Of a stretch of 64,000 nt of DNA, positions 18,230 through 26,780 are shown in pieces (the first letter of the stretch is position 1; every line of letters begins with the position of its first letter). A program made the position numbers and the translations under genes. Below the pieces are notes generated by a model. It had not been told where the DNA came from. It worked only from the letters and a program-made list of their open reading frames with translations, and did not search any database. This stretch comes from Pseudomonadota bacterium (GTDB taxonomy: Bacteria > Pseudomonadota > Gammaproteobacteria > Pseudomonadales > Oceanobacteraceae). The stretch is from NCBI GenBank assembly GCA_030145845.1, contig JAIXHJ010000006.1:62001-126000 (forward strand), read 5' to 3'.

Positions 18230-19609
18230 ATGACTGAGCAACTTTTCTGGGATCCGCTGCTGATCCAGCGTTATAACCGCCCCGGCCCGCGTTATACCTC
18301 CTATCCGACCGCGGTTGAATTCCGCCCGGCCGACGGTGATACAGACGAACGCACGGCCTTTGCCCGCCGCGACCACAGCAAACCGCTGTCGCTGTATTTT
18401 CATATCCCGTTCTGCCGCCACGTCTGTTACTACTGTGGCTGCAATAAAATTGTGACCAAAAATACCGACCGGGCAGCACCCTATCTGGCCGAGCTGAAGC
18501 GTGAAATCGCCATGAAGCGTGCGCTGCTGAATGATGATGCGGTGGTTGAGCAGCTGCATCTGGGCGGCGGCACCCCGACCTTCCTGAGTGATGAGCAGCT
18601 GGCTGACCTGATGCAGTTCCTGCGCCGTCAGTTCCACTTCAGTGATAAGGAAAGTGCCGATTTTTCCATTGAGATCGATCCGCGTGAACTGCGTCCGGGG
18701 ACGCTGGCCCTGCTGCGGGAGCTGGGTTTCAACCGTCTGAGTTACGGCGTGCAGGATCTGAACGAAGAAGTACAGACCGCCGTGAACCGCATTCAGCCGG
18801 AAGCCATGATCCGTCAGGTCATGCAGGACGCCCGCGCCCTGGGTTTCCGCTCCATCAATATGGATCTGATTTACGGCCTGCCGCACCAGACGCTGGAAAG
18901 TTTTGACCGCACTCTGGATACCATTATCGAGATGAATCCGGACCGTCTGTCCGTGTTTAATTACGCCCACCTGCCGGAACGTTTCAAGCCCCAGCGCCGG
19001 ATTGCCGCCGCTGATCTGCCCGGTGCTGATGAAAAGCTGGCCATCCTGGGTCACTGCATCAGTAAGCTGTCGGCAGCGGATTACCACTATGTCGGTATGG
19101 ATCACTTCGCCCGCCCGGACGATGAGCTGGCCCGGGCCCAGGCGGCCGGTCAGCTGCACCGTAACTTTCAGGGCTATACCACCCACGGCGACTGTGACCT
19201 GATCGGCTTCGGTGTGTCGTCCATCAGCCAGATCGGCGATTACTATCTGCAGAACCATGTCACTCTGGAAAGCTGGCAGCAGGCGCTGGATGAAGAGCGT
19301 CTGCCGACCATGAAAACCCTGCAGGTGAGTGACGAAGATACATTACGCCGCCGTGTGATCACCTCACTGCTGTGTCATCTGCACTGTGATTTTGCCGGGC
19401 TGGACAGTGAATTTGGCATCGACAGTCGTAAACATTTGCAAAGCAGTCTTGCTGCGCTGGCGCCAATGGTCAAAGATGGTCTGGTCGCTATTGACGACCA
19501 CAGCATCCAGATCACTGACAAGGGCCGGTTACTGGTACGCAATGCCTGTATGGCATTCGATACCTACCTGCAGCAGCATGAACAGCAACGATTCTCCAAA
19601 GCCATCTGA
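18230..19609 (+). CDS. hemN: Oxygen-independent coproporphyrinogen III dehydrogenase HemN
   Basis: 459 residues from ATG 18230. A longer in-frame extension covers the promoter and is rejected. Radical-SAM enzyme: the CRHVCYYC motif (CxxxCxxC) plus the adjacent GC binds the 4Fe-4S cluster. LHLGGGTPTFLS and SIEIDPRELRP are conserved SAM-binding segments, and FNYAHLPERFKPQRRI is the HemN-type substrate region. The C-terminal HemN domain ends near residue 455. It converts coproporphyrinogen III to protoporphyrinogen IX in anaerobic haem synthesis in the cytoplasm. The length fits HemN rather than the shorter HemW. An FNR-type promoter lies upstream, and the 3' end overlaps the next gene by 32 bp. 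Confidence 0.96.
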   Translation: MTEQLFWDPLLIQRYNRPGPRYTSYPTAVEFRPADGDTDERTAFARRDHSKPLSLYFHIPFCRHVCYYCGCNKIVTKNTDRAAPYLAELKREIAMKRALLNDDAVVEQLHLGGGTPTFLSDEQLADLMQFLRRQFHFSDKESADFSIEIDPRELRPGTLALLRELGFNRLSYGVQDLNEEVQTAVNRIQPEAMIRQVMQDARALGFRSINMDLIYGLPHQTLESFDRTLDTIIEMNPDRLSVFNYAHLPERFKPQRRIAAADLPGADEKLAILGHCISKLSAADYHYVGMDHFARPDDELARAQAAGQLHRNFQGYTTHGDCDLIGFGVSSISQIGDYYLQNHVTLESWQQALDEERLPTMKTLQVSDEDTLRRRVITSLLCHLHCDFAGLDSEFGIDSRKHLQSSLAALAPMVKDGLVAIDDHSIQITDKGRLLVRNACMAFDTYLQQHEQQRFSKAI

Positions 19610-20126
19610 GACCTCTGCACGGCGTCCCTGGTACCGCCCGGGACGCCGCACTCTGATCGAAATCGCCGTTATTATCGCCGTCTTTATTGCCCTCAGCCTG
19701 TGGCTGTCACGCCATATGCTGCAGCGCGAAGCACCGGCGCCGGAACTGAATCTGCCCCTGCTGCACAACAGCAGCATGGCGCAGCTGCAGTGGCCGTCAG
19801 CCGCCGAACGGACACTGGTCTACTTCTTTGCCCCCTGGTGTTCCGTGTGCCGGGTCAGTATGCCGGGACTGAACCTGCTGACTGATGATGAACGCCTGCG
19901 GGTGGTGGCCATCGCCCTCAGCTGGGAAGAAAAAACCGCGGTGGAAGACTTTATCCGTGATACCGGGTTTCGCGGGGAAGTATTACTGGGCACGCCGGAA
20001 ACCCAGCGCCAGTATCAGGTGAGTGGTTATCCCAGCTATTACGTGATCGACCGTAACGGCCGTATCCTGCATGCCGACCGCGGTCTGAGTACACCACCGG
20101 GACTGTGGCTGCGGACTCATTTTTAA
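19578..20126 (+). CDS. Membrane-anchored thioredoxin-like (TlpA/redoxin family) protein
   Basis: 182 residues from ATG 19578. After a basic N-terminus (RRPWYRPGRR) comes one membrane helix (LIEIAVIIAVFIALSLWLS), so the rest is periplasmic. The thioredoxin fold has the active site FFAPWCSVCRVS (CSVC) and a cis-Pro at QVSGYPSYYVID. This looks like a thiol-disulfide reductase or oxidase. The gene starts inside the end of hemN in another frame, so the two are likely translationally coupled. Its substrate is unknown; a link to cytochrome or haem proteins is inference from context. A GC-rich hairpin (20127-20143) without a T-run follows. Confidence 0.82.
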   Translation: MNSNDSPKPSETSARRPWYRPGRRTLIEIAVIIAVFIALSLWLSRHMLQREAPAPELNLPLLHNSSMAQLQWPSAAERTLVYFFAPWCSVCRVSMPGLNLLTDDERLRVVAIALSWEEKTAVEDFIRDTGFRGEVLLGTPETQRQYQVSGYPSYYVIDRNGRILHADRGLSTPPGLWLRTHF

Positions 20127-20152
20127 CGCGCCGTGATGGCGCGCTGCACGCC

Positions 20153-20749
20153 TTACAGAATGCCCGGCTCCCCTTTCCACAAAGCCCACTGCCCACCGTC
20201 GAACTGCAGATAGACCCGTTTTTCAAAGGGTTTGCTGTACGACTCGGCTGAACGCCGCAGGGTTCTGGCGATGCGGAACGCCGGGTCACTGATCCATTCC
20301 TGCATATCATCGACATACCACTGCACGTAGGCCTCGGCGTAGTAATAGCGGCCGATCAGATACGGGCTGGATAAATCCATAATGTGTTTCAGCCGCCCAC
20401 GGCCGTAATAAAAGCCCTCGGCAGTTTCCTGTGGCTGCGCCTGCGGATAATCATAAACCCACAGCAGATGCAGCTTTTTCCGCGTTTCCGAACCGCCCGG
20501 CAGCTCTTCCATGCGCATGGTTTTTTCCCGAGCCACCAGACCGTGCTCAAACAGCGCCTCAAGCAGCCGCGCATCCTTGCTGCGGCTGCTGCGATCAATT
20601 TCATAAGGCAACGGAAAGGGCAGCCACATCAGAGGCTGTGCCTGTAACCCCCGGTCAATCACCGCCGCCGCGGTATTCACGCCCAGCACAGGCTGCGCCA
20701 TCGCCGGCGTTATCAGGAACACCAGCAGGAAACTGACAAATAGCTTCAT
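20153..20749 (-). CDS. Secreted protein of unknown function
   Basis: 198 residues from ATG 20749, which has a perfect GGAGG seven bases upstream. An upstream in-frame start lacks such a site. A signal peptide (MKLFVSFLLVFLITPAMA) is followed by Q, so cleavage gives a periplasmic protein of about 180 residues. It is rich in Tyr and Trp (GFYYGRGR, LIGRYYYAEAYVQWYVDD) and Arg. No family is recognised. It is convergent with the thioredoxin-like gene and divergent from the OlsB-like gene. Confidence 0.75.
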   Translation of the reverse strand: MKLFVSFLLVFLITPAMAQPVLGVNTAAAVIDRGLQAQPLMWLPFPLPYEIDRSSRSKDARLLEALFEHGLVAREKTMRMEELPGGSETRKKLHLLWVYDYPQAQPQETAEGFYYGRGRLKHIMDLSSPYLIGRYYYAEAYVQWYVDDMQEWISDPAFRIARTLRRSAESYSKPFEKRVYLQFDGGQWALWKGEPGIL

Positions 20750-20884
20750 ATCTTTCCTCCTGGTCACAAGAATAGCTGCCGTACGGGCCAATACCAGCCG
20801 TTACCGGTGACGGTGCCTGCTGTCATCCAAATGTCACAGGAGCATTTTAGAGTCACGCGGGTCAACAGAATATTGGGACTGATC

Positions 20885-21652
20885 ATGCTTCAAGCCACTG
20901 CTACTGCCCGCCAACAGGCTGAAACTCAGGAATCACCTCTGGTAGCACGCATTACCAGTGATGCGGCAGAAATCCGCCAGGCCATGGAACTGCGCTACCG
21001 CGTCTTTGCTGAAGGTATGGGTGCCCGTCTGCCCACCGCCAGCGAGGGGATTGATCGTGACAGCTTCGACGATGTCTGTCTGCATCTGATCGTTAAAGAT
21101 GTGATCAACGACAAAGTCGTCGGTTACAGCCGTATCCTGACTAATGAACTGGCGCAGCAGACCGGCGGCTTCTACTCTGCCACCGAATTTGATCTGAGCC
21201 GGATTATTATCCCCGGTAAACGCTATATGGAAATCGGCCGCACCTGCGTCGATCCGGATTTCCGCAGCGGCGCCGTCATCGGCCTGTTATGGTCCGGGAT
21301 TGCCCAGTTTATGTCAGCGCACAACATCGACTATCTGATGGGCTGTGCCAGCATTTCGCTGAATGAAGGCTACAGCCGTGCTGTCGCCATCGTGAATCAC
21401 CTGCGCGACAAGCACTTTACCGACGCCACCATGCGCGCTGAACCCAGACATCATATGCCGCGCATTGAGGTCGGACAGGACGGTAAATCCCTGATCCCGC
21501 CACTGCTGAAAGCCTATCTGCGCATTGGTGTGAAAGTCTGCGGCGAGCCCTGCCTCGACAAAGACTTTAATGTTGCAGATGCCCTGATCCTGCTGGCCCG
21601 TGGTGATATCAATCAGCGTTACCTGCGCCACTTCACCAAAAACGAAGGCTGA
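20885..21652 (+). CDS. GNAT-family N-acyltransferase, OlsB-like
   Basis: 255 residues from ATG 20885; in-frame starts at 20807 and 20831 are possible. The fold is the acyl-homoserine-lactone-synthase-like acetyltransferase seen in OlsB: AMELRYRVFAEGMGARLP (LRYxVF..E), DDVCLHLIV, YMEIGRTCVDPDFRSGAVI and LMGCASISLNEGY. In OlsB this enzyme transfers a 3-hydroxyacyl chain from acyl carrier protein to ornithine to make lyso-ornithine lipid. The usual partner OlsA (a PlsC-type acyltransferase) is not adjacent, although two such proteins occur elsewhere in the window. The substrate could also be another amine, so no symbol is given. Confidence 0.78.
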   Translation: MLQATATARQQAETQESPLVARITSDAAEIRQAMELRYRVFAEGMGARLPTASEGIDRDSFDDVCLHLIVKDVINDKVVGYSRILTNELAQQTGGFYSATEFDLSRIIIPGKRYMEIGRTCVDPDFRSGAVIGLLWSGIAQFMSAHNIDYLMGCASISLNEGYSRAVAIVNHLRDKHFTDATMRAEPRHHMPRIEVGQDGKSLIPPLLKAYLRIGVKVCGEPCLDKDFNVADALILLARGDINQRYLRHFTKNEG

Positions 21653-21895
21653 TCCGCACACCGTTGCCCGGCGGCAACTCTGTACTCCCGGGCCCTCCGG
21701 TCCGGGAAACCCCATCATGATCCGCAAATGGCTCAGCTGGCTGACCTCAGCCTCCGGCCTGTGAGCCGGGAGAACTGGTCACCCGGGCCAGCAAAACCCT
21801 GTATATCCGCCGTAAAAAGGATGTCCGTCCGGGCTGAAAACAACACAGTGTCTGCTAGGCTTAAAGAGCACATTCACCGTATTAATGGAATTATC

Positions 21896-22234
21896 ATGGC
21901 AACACTGACGATTGCTCAGGCGAGCGAACTGATCTGGGACCTGCTCCAGACTCTTGAGGATGCATACTGGGAAGCTTCAGTCTGCGAAGAAAAGGACCGG
22001 GTGTTCAATCTGATGCAGCTGCTGACCGCAGAATACATGGAACTGCTGAAAATCAGTGTGCAGGATCATCATTATGAATATGAGGTAATCAGCACCAGCC
22101 ATGATGTGCTGGTACAGGTTATGTCCGACTTCCAGCGTGCCCAGATCAGCATGCCACGCCGCCTCACCACCGCCAGCCGCCTGAGCGCGCTGCTCAACCG
22201 TCTGGCCGCCAATCTCAGCGCCCAGCAAAGCTGA
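21896..22234 (+). CDS. Small cytoplasmic protein of unknown function
   Basis: 112 residues from ATG 21896 (MATLTIAQASELIWDLLQ..). The chain is almost entirely helical and acidic in its first half, with two aromatic clusters (EDAYWEAS, QDHHYEYEV) and a basic helix near the end (ARQISMPRRLTTASR-like). No signal peptide, membrane segment or known family. It ends 9 bp before the convergent diguanylate cyclase gene. The 243 bp upstream contain several GC-rich hairpins but no clear promoter. Confidence 0.7.
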   Translation: MATLTIAQASELIWDLLQTLEDAYWEASVCEEKDRVFNLMQLLTAEYMELLKISVQDHHYEYEVISTSHDVLVQVMSDFQRAQISMPRRLTTASRLSALLNRLAANLSAQQS

Positions 22235-22243
22235 GGAAAAGGA

Positions 22244-23185
22244 TCAGTTCGGCAGCAACTGACGCACCGCGGCGAGGTCCACCGTATCACTGATGCGGTT
22301 GCGGCCATTGCCTTTGGCGGCATACAGCGCTTCATCCGCCGCTTCCACCAGCAGACCGGCATGCTCTCCGGCAGCCGGTTCACACCATGCCAGCCCCATA
22401 CTCAGCGTCACCCGCTCTGCAACCGCCGATGCCGGATGCGACAGATCCATACTATGCAGTGCGCTGCGGATGCGCTCCGCCACCACCTGCAGCCCCTCAC
22501 GCTGCACACCCGGCAACACAATGGCGAATTCCTCACCACCATAACGGGCGACCAGATCCCGCGGGCGCTGCACTTCAGCTTTCAGACAGTGGGCAACCTG
22601 TACCAGACACTGATCCCCCTGCGGATGGCCGTAGTAATCGTTGTAGGCTTTGAAATGATCAATATCGACCATGATCAGGCCGATACTGCCGGCGGTACGG
22701 CGTGCCTGGCGCCATTCTGACTGCAGGAAATCATCCAGATAACGGCGGTTTGCCAGCCCGGTGAGGGCATCGGTCAGCGACATGGCTTCCAGATTACGGC
22801 GCTGTGCCTGCTGGCGCAGCTGTGCCTGTACCCTCGCCAGGCAGAGCGGCGCGTTGAGTGGTTTGTGCAGATAATCGGCCGCGCCGCTTTCCAGCGCCGC
22901 GATTTCAGCATCCGTGTCCTCATGGCCCATCAGCATTACCGCTGCCTGACGGGTCTGCGGGTGACTCTGCCACTGCCCCAGGAAAGCGGTGGTTTCCGCC
23001 GCCAGCAGGCTGCGGTCGAGCAACAGCAGATCCGGCTTATGGCTGAAAGGTTCTTCCAGCCAGTCAGACAGCTGCTGCCGGTTCTGCACGCTGACCACAC
23101 AATATCCGCTGCTCAGCACATCGCCAAGCTGCGCCTGCACGGCCGGATTTTCATCAGCGATGATGATCAGCGGTTGAGTGGTCAT
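22244..23185 (-). CDS. Response regulator diguanylate cyclase (REC-GGDEF)
   Basis: 313 residues from ATG 23185; an ATG at 23212 is an alternative. The receiver (~1-120) has an acidic pair in IIIADENPAV, the phospho-acceptor Asp in LLLLDRS and a Lys in YLHKPL, but a Gly (LMGHED) where Thr/Ser is usual. The GGDEF domain (~150-305) begins SLTDALTGLANRRYLDD and has an intact active site GGEEF preceded by an RPRD inhibitory site, so it should be active and product-inhibited. It is a cytoplasmic PleD-like or WspR-like protein that makes c-di-GMP. No kinase is adjacent. Confidence 0.92.
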   Translation of the reverse strand: MTTQPLIIIADENPAVQAQLGDVLSSGYCVVSVQNRQQLSDWLEEPFSHKPDLLLLDRSLLAAETTAFLGQWQSHPQTRQAAVMLMGHEDTDAEIAALESGAADYLHKPLNAPLCLARVQAQLRQQAQRRNLEAMSLTDALTGLANRRYLDDFLQSEWRQARRTAGSIGLIMVDIDHFKAYNDYYGHPQGDQCLVQVAHCLKAEVQRPRDLVARYGGEEFAIVLPGVQREGLQVVAERIRSALHSMDLSHPASAVAERVTLSMGLAWCEPAAGEHAGLLVEAADEALYAAKGNGRNRISDTVDLAAVRQLLPN

Positions 23186-23439
23186 GGTGTTTTCTGCCGT
23201 TAAATGCGCCATATCCTGTATATCGGCCAGAATACACTATTGCTTAAATTCAGTAATAAAAAACAAATGTTTTCTTATAGGCAGGAATATAGGGGCATAA
23301 AGGCGGCAAAAGGCACCGTTTATGAAACAGAGTTGTGAAAACCCGGATTTCTTGCCTGTGACATTAGGGAAGCGCCGCTAAGTTAGCTAAACTTATCCGC
23401 TAACCGAGTCACATTTTTAAAGATAAATCAGTTTCTTAC

Positions 23440-24237
23440 ATGCCAAAGTACCTGTTCGTTCTCATTTTCCTGTTCCTTGCCGGCTGCGACCAGCAGGAAT
23501 CCCGGCCCGGCACGGTGACCGAGGTCACCATGCCGGAAGTCATCGATCTCCCCGATTTCACCCAGTACCGCAATGTGAAAAAGAAAAAGCAGGCTTTTTT
23601 CAGCTACATGCTGCCACTGGTGCGCGCGGCCAACGAAGAAGTGCTGATTGAGCGTCAGCTGGTTCAGTACTGGGCGGATGGCGGTTCACTGAACGGGGAT
23701 GAACAGCAGCAGATTCAGCAGCTGTTATCCCGCTACCGCATTACGCTGGATGATGAGGATCAGCAGCAGGCCCTGCTGCTGCGCCGGGTCAATATTATTC
23801 CGCCGTCACTGGTACTCGCCCAGGCCGCCAATGAATCCGGCTGGGGAACCTCGCGCTTTGCCCGGGAGGGTAACAACCTGTTTGGTGAGTGGTGCTTCAG
23901 CGCCGGCTGCGGCATGATTCCGGAAGCACGCCATGGTAACGCCCGCCATGAGGTGCGCCGCTTTGAAACGCCGCTGGATTCCGTGCGCAGCTATATTCTT
24001 AACCTCAACAGTCATCCCCGTTACCGCGAGCTGCGCGACTTACGGCTGAAATCCATCAGCGGGAAAGGCTATGTCAGCGGCCAGTATCTGGTCGCCGGTC
24101 TGAGCAGTTACTCTGAACGCGGACACGAGTATATTGACGAAATCCGTAATATGATTCAGTTCAATAAACTGGGGCGCTACGATCAGCAGCAGCTTTCAGC
24201 CAGTGAACAACCTGCGCAACCGGCCTCTGGGGGATAA
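23440..24237 (+). CDS. Glucosaminidase-domain lipoprotein (Bax-like)
   Basis: 265 residues. The N-terminus MPKYLFVLIFLFLAGC is a lipoprotein signal with lipobox LAGC. The C-terminal half is a glucosaminidase domain like that of E. coli Bax: PPSLVLAQAANESGWGTSRFAREGNNLFGEWCF contains the catalytic Glu in ANESGWG, and SVRSYILNLNSHPRYRELR follows. It probably trims peptidoglycan from the envelope. It lies 2 bp upstream of the PilZ gene, so the pair likely forms an operon with ackA 35 bp further on. Confidence 0.88.
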   Translation: MPKYLFVLIFLFLAGCDQQESRPGTVTEVTMPEVIDLPDFTQYRNVKKKKQAFFSYMLPLVRAANEEVLIERQLVQYWADGGSLNGDEQQQIQQLLSRYRITLDDEDQQQALLLRRVNIIPPSLVLAQAANESGWGTSRFAREGNNLFGEWCFSAGCGMIPEARHGNARHEVRRFETPLDSVRSYILNLNSHPRYRELRDLRLKSISGKGYVSGQYLVAGLSSYSERGHEYIDEIRNMIQFNKLGRYDQQQLSASEQPAQPASGG

Positions 24238-24239
24238 AA

Positions 24240-24608
24240 GTGCAGCCGAACGAACGTCGCTTCCGTGAGCGCTACAATGCCTCACCGCTGAAACTGGAAA
24301 TACGTAAACTGGGTTGGTTCGGACAACCGAAAAAAATGCATCAGGCCATCGCCCGCGATTTCGCTATCGGTGGTGTGGCCATCGTTACCCCGCTAAAGCT
24401 GAAACCGGGGCAGAAACTGCTGGTCAGTATTGAAAACAACGATCACCGCCTGCAGGCCATTCCGGCAGTCGTGATGCGCAGCGAACCCCTGGAAGGCGAC
24501 TATCTGTGTGCGCTTAAGTTTTCCATGGGCCAGCTGCCGGAAACCGCCAGCCGCGGTGCTTATACCGTCTTACAGCGTCTGGAAGGCAGCCTGAAAACTG
24601 CCGCCTGA
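24240..24608 (+). CDS. PilZ-domain protein (probable c-di-GMP receptor)
   Basis: 122 residues from GTG 24240, two bases after the previous stop. A basic N-terminal RRFRERYNASPLKLEI and the later DFAIGGVAIVTP correspond to the PilZ signature RxxxR and (D/N)xSxxG; here Ala replaces Ser, so binding may be weakened. The remaining beta-strand pattern (PGQKLLVSIENN, AVVMRSE, YLCALKFS) fits the six-stranded PilZ barrel. It lies near the diguanylate cyclase at 22.2-23.2 kb. Confidence 0.78.
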   Translation: MQPNERRFRERYNASPLKLEIRKLGWFGQPKKMHQAIARDFAIGGVAIVTPLKLKPGQKLLVSIENNDHRLQAIPAVVMRSEPLEGDYLCALKFSMGQLPETASRGAYTVLQRLEGSLKTAA

Positions 24609-24643
24609 CATTCCCTGCGGACAGACTTCATAAGGATTTTGAC

Positions 24644-25825
24644 GTGACGCCAGGCATTCTCGTAATCAACTGTGGCAGCTCTTCCATCAAGTTTGCACTG
24701 TATGCAGAGCAGGATCTGAATCAGCCCGTGCTGACCGCGCTGGCCGAACGCCTCGGCGACGAGAAGCCGGACATTATTTATCAGGGCACCATCAACGGTC
24801 AGCAGCTGCTGCCGGCCGGCGCCGACCACCGCCACGCCATGCAGGTCTTTATTGATCAGGCCCACGAGGATGTGCAGCAGCTGAACGGTATCGGTCACCG
24901 CGTGGTACACGGCGGCGAGCGTTTTCACGACAGCACGCTGCTGGACGATCAGGCGCTCAGCGAGCTGGAGCAGTTGAATCCGCTGGCGCCCCTGCATAAT
25001 CCGATCAATCTGCTTGGCATCCGTCTGTGTCAGGAGCTGTTTCCCGGCGTGCCTCAGGTCGCGGTCTTTGATACCGCCTTCCACCAGACCCTCACTGAAG
25101 CCTCCTATCTGTACGGTGTGCCGTACGACTGGTACCGCGAAGACGGCGTCCGCCGCTATGGCTTTCATGGCACCAGCTACCGTTACGTCAGCACCGAAAC
25201 CGCACGGCGGCTGAACAGAGACCCACAGGATCTGAATCTGCTGATCGCCCATCTGGGCAATGGCTGCAGTGCCTGCGCCGTGCGTGCCGGCCGCTCCGCG
25301 GACACCAGCATGGGCTTAACGCCGCTGGAAGGTCTGGTCATGGGCACCCGCTGCGGCGATATCGACCCGGGACTGATTGAACACATCATGCGCAGCCGCA
25401 ACATGACGCTGGATGCGGTGATGCAGGTCCTGAACCGGAACAGCGGCCTGAAAGGGCTGTCGGGGATCAGTAACGATATGCGCACCCTGCTGCTGTCCGC
25501 CAAAGCCGGCAATGATGATGCCCGCCGTGCCATTGAGGTCTTCAGTTTCCGCGTTGCCCGCCAGTTCGCCGCCCTGTCGGTGTCACTGCCGTCCATTGAC
25601 GCCGTGGTCTTTACCGGCGGTATCGGTGAACACGCGGCCCCCATCCGGCAGCGCATCCTGGCCAGCTGGCGCAGTATGAATTTCCGTCTTGATGAACAGC
25701 TGAACCGTAAAAACGGCGATGCCAGCGGCCGCATCAGCCAGTCCGGTTCACCACTGGCGATGGTGGTGCCCACCTCGGAAGAACGCATGATTGCGCAGGA
25801 TACCCTGCGCCTGCTGGGCCGCTGA
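24644..25825 (+). CDS. ackA: Acetate kinase AckA
   Basis: 393 residues from GTG 24644, with AAGGATTTTGAC as a ribosome-binding site. ASKHA fold with the family signatures LVINCGSSSIKFALY (N-terminal), HRVVHGGERF, GFHGTSYRYVS, AHLGNGCSACAV..TSMGLTPLEGL and FTGGIGEHA. It interconverts acetyl phosphate plus ADP and acetate plus ATP. Its normal partner pta lies about 6 kb downstream, beyond an inserted four-gene block. The gene may be co-transcribed with the PilZ gene. Confidence 0.96.
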   Translation: MTPGILVINCGSSSIKFALYAEQDLNQPVLTALAERLGDEKPDIIYQGTINGQQLLPAGADHRHAMQVFIDQAHEDVQQLNGIGHRVVHGGERFHDSTLLDDQALSELEQLNPLAPLHNPINLLGIRLCQELFPGVPQVAVFDTAFHQTLTEASYLYGVPYDWYREDGVRRYGFHGTSYRYVSTETARRLNRDPQDLNLLIAHLGNGCSACAVRAGRSADTSMGLTPLEGLVMGTRCGDIDPGLIEHIMRSRNMTLDAVMQVLNRNSGLKGLSGISNDMRTLLLSAKAGNDDARRAIEVFSFRVARQFAALSVSLPSIDAVVFTGGIGEHAAPIRQRILASWRSMNFRLDEQLNRKNGDASGRISQSGSPLAMVVPTSEERMIAQDTLRLLGR

Positions 25826-25876
25826 CAGCCAGCCGGGTATTAATCAGTCTGTTATTTATCCGGGCTCATCACACAG

Positions 25877-25898
25877 CTGTCATAAAACTGAAGCATGA
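25877..25898 (+). promoter_or_regulatory. Weak Pho-box-like sequence
   Basis: CTGTCATAAAA followed by CTG starts like a Pho box (two CTGTCA-type repeats 11 bp apart). The first half-site is perfect, but the second (CTGAAGC) matches only its first three bases. It lies 37 bp upstream of the GTG of the next gene. Suggestive only. Confidence 0.25.
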
Positions 25899-25934
25899 TC
25901 TGCGCTCAGTCCGTAAGAGTTTTTTCTGATTACC

Positions 25935-26780
25935 GTGAATCTGACTTCAGAACTGCGCAGTCTCCTGCCCTACAGTCTGATGGTTGCCGCCGTCCTGGCT
26001 GCCGTGCTGACGGTTTCGTATCTGAGCACCCGTCAGAGCAGCCGGCCACTGCAACTGTCAGATTATTACAGCTACCGCTGTGGCGCAGAACCGTCCCTGC
26101 CGGACCGGGAGTTCCGCATTCTGACCGTTGCCCGTACCGAAGCGCGTGCACTGGCCGATTCGCTGTGCAGTAACCCCGCCTTCAGCGCCGTCTACCCCAC
26201 CGTCTCCATCCGCTGGCAGCGCCGCGATTATCTGACCCTGGACCATATTCAGGAACAGAGCTTCGAGCTGTTTTTTAACCGTCAGCATGTGGTCAGCGGT
26301 ATTGCGCCGAATTACACCCTGTTCTATTCGCTGTTCCACGACTCACCGCATTACACACTGGAATGGATCAGTGACGACGATCAGCCACAGCTCAGTGACG
26401 ATTATTTCAGGCACAGAACCCTCGGCCTGCTGAGCGACCCGAAAAGCCAGAGCTATCACATTATGCCGCTGGATACCCTCAACGCTGCCGGCATCCAGTT
26501 GCCGGAATCGCGCATCATTTATTTCAGCGATACCTACTCACTGTATCAGGCCTTCAGCTCCGGACGGGTCGATGTGATCCCCGTACCGCGGGTCAGCTCC
26601 AGCGCTCAGATTCCTTTCCGCGCCGCTTACCGGCTGCTGATTTCAGATGATATGTCACCCGGCAGCTGGTACCTCAGCCAGCGGGTCAGCGCTGCTGTCC
26701 ACTGTGACCTGCAGAACGTTCTTAACCGCTACGGTGAGAAGGTTTTCGACCATGAAACTGACCAGACCGACTGCCGCTGA
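25935..26780 (+). CDS. Membrane-anchored periplasmic solute-binding-like protein
   Basis: 281 residues from GTG 25935. One N-terminal helix (SLMVAAVLAAVLTVSYLS) anchors a periplasmic domain. That domain has an alternating beta/alpha pattern like a type II solute-binding protein (FRILTVAR near the start; RIIYFSDTYSLYQAFSSGRVDVIPVPR late, the typical segment that scores a ligand-dependent lobe). Four Cys are present. No catalytic motif. Its end overlaps the following gene by 29 bp, so the two are coupled, and the pair may sense a periplasmic ligand. No exact family is recognised; the fold call is inference. Confidence 0.6.
   Translation: MNLTSELRSLLPYSLMVAAVLAAVLTVSYLSTRQSSRPLQLSDYYSYRCGAEPSLPDREFRILTVARTEARALADSLCSNPAFSAVYPTVSIRWQRRDYLTLDHIQEQSFELFFNRQHVVSGIAPNYTLFYSLFHDSPHYTLEWISDDDQPQLSDDYFRHRTLGLLSDPKSQSYHIMPLDTLNAAGIQLPESRIIYFSDTYSLYQAFSSGRVDVIPVPRVSSSAQIPFRAAYRLLISDDMSPGSWYLSQRVSAAVHCDLQNVLNRYGEKVFDHETDQTDCR

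Noticed and set aside
18191-19258. 355-codon minus-strand frame inside hemN
   Set aside because: Shadow of hemN; no matching motif.
20127-20143. GC hairpin after the thioredoxin-like gene as a terminator
   Set aside because: A 6-bp stem without a T-run; too weak to call.
21717-21764. 15-residue open frame MIRKWLSWLTSASGL before GC-rich hairpins, resembling a leader peptide
   Set aside because: No ribosome-binding site, no T-run after the hairpins and no amino-acid biosynthesis gene downstream.
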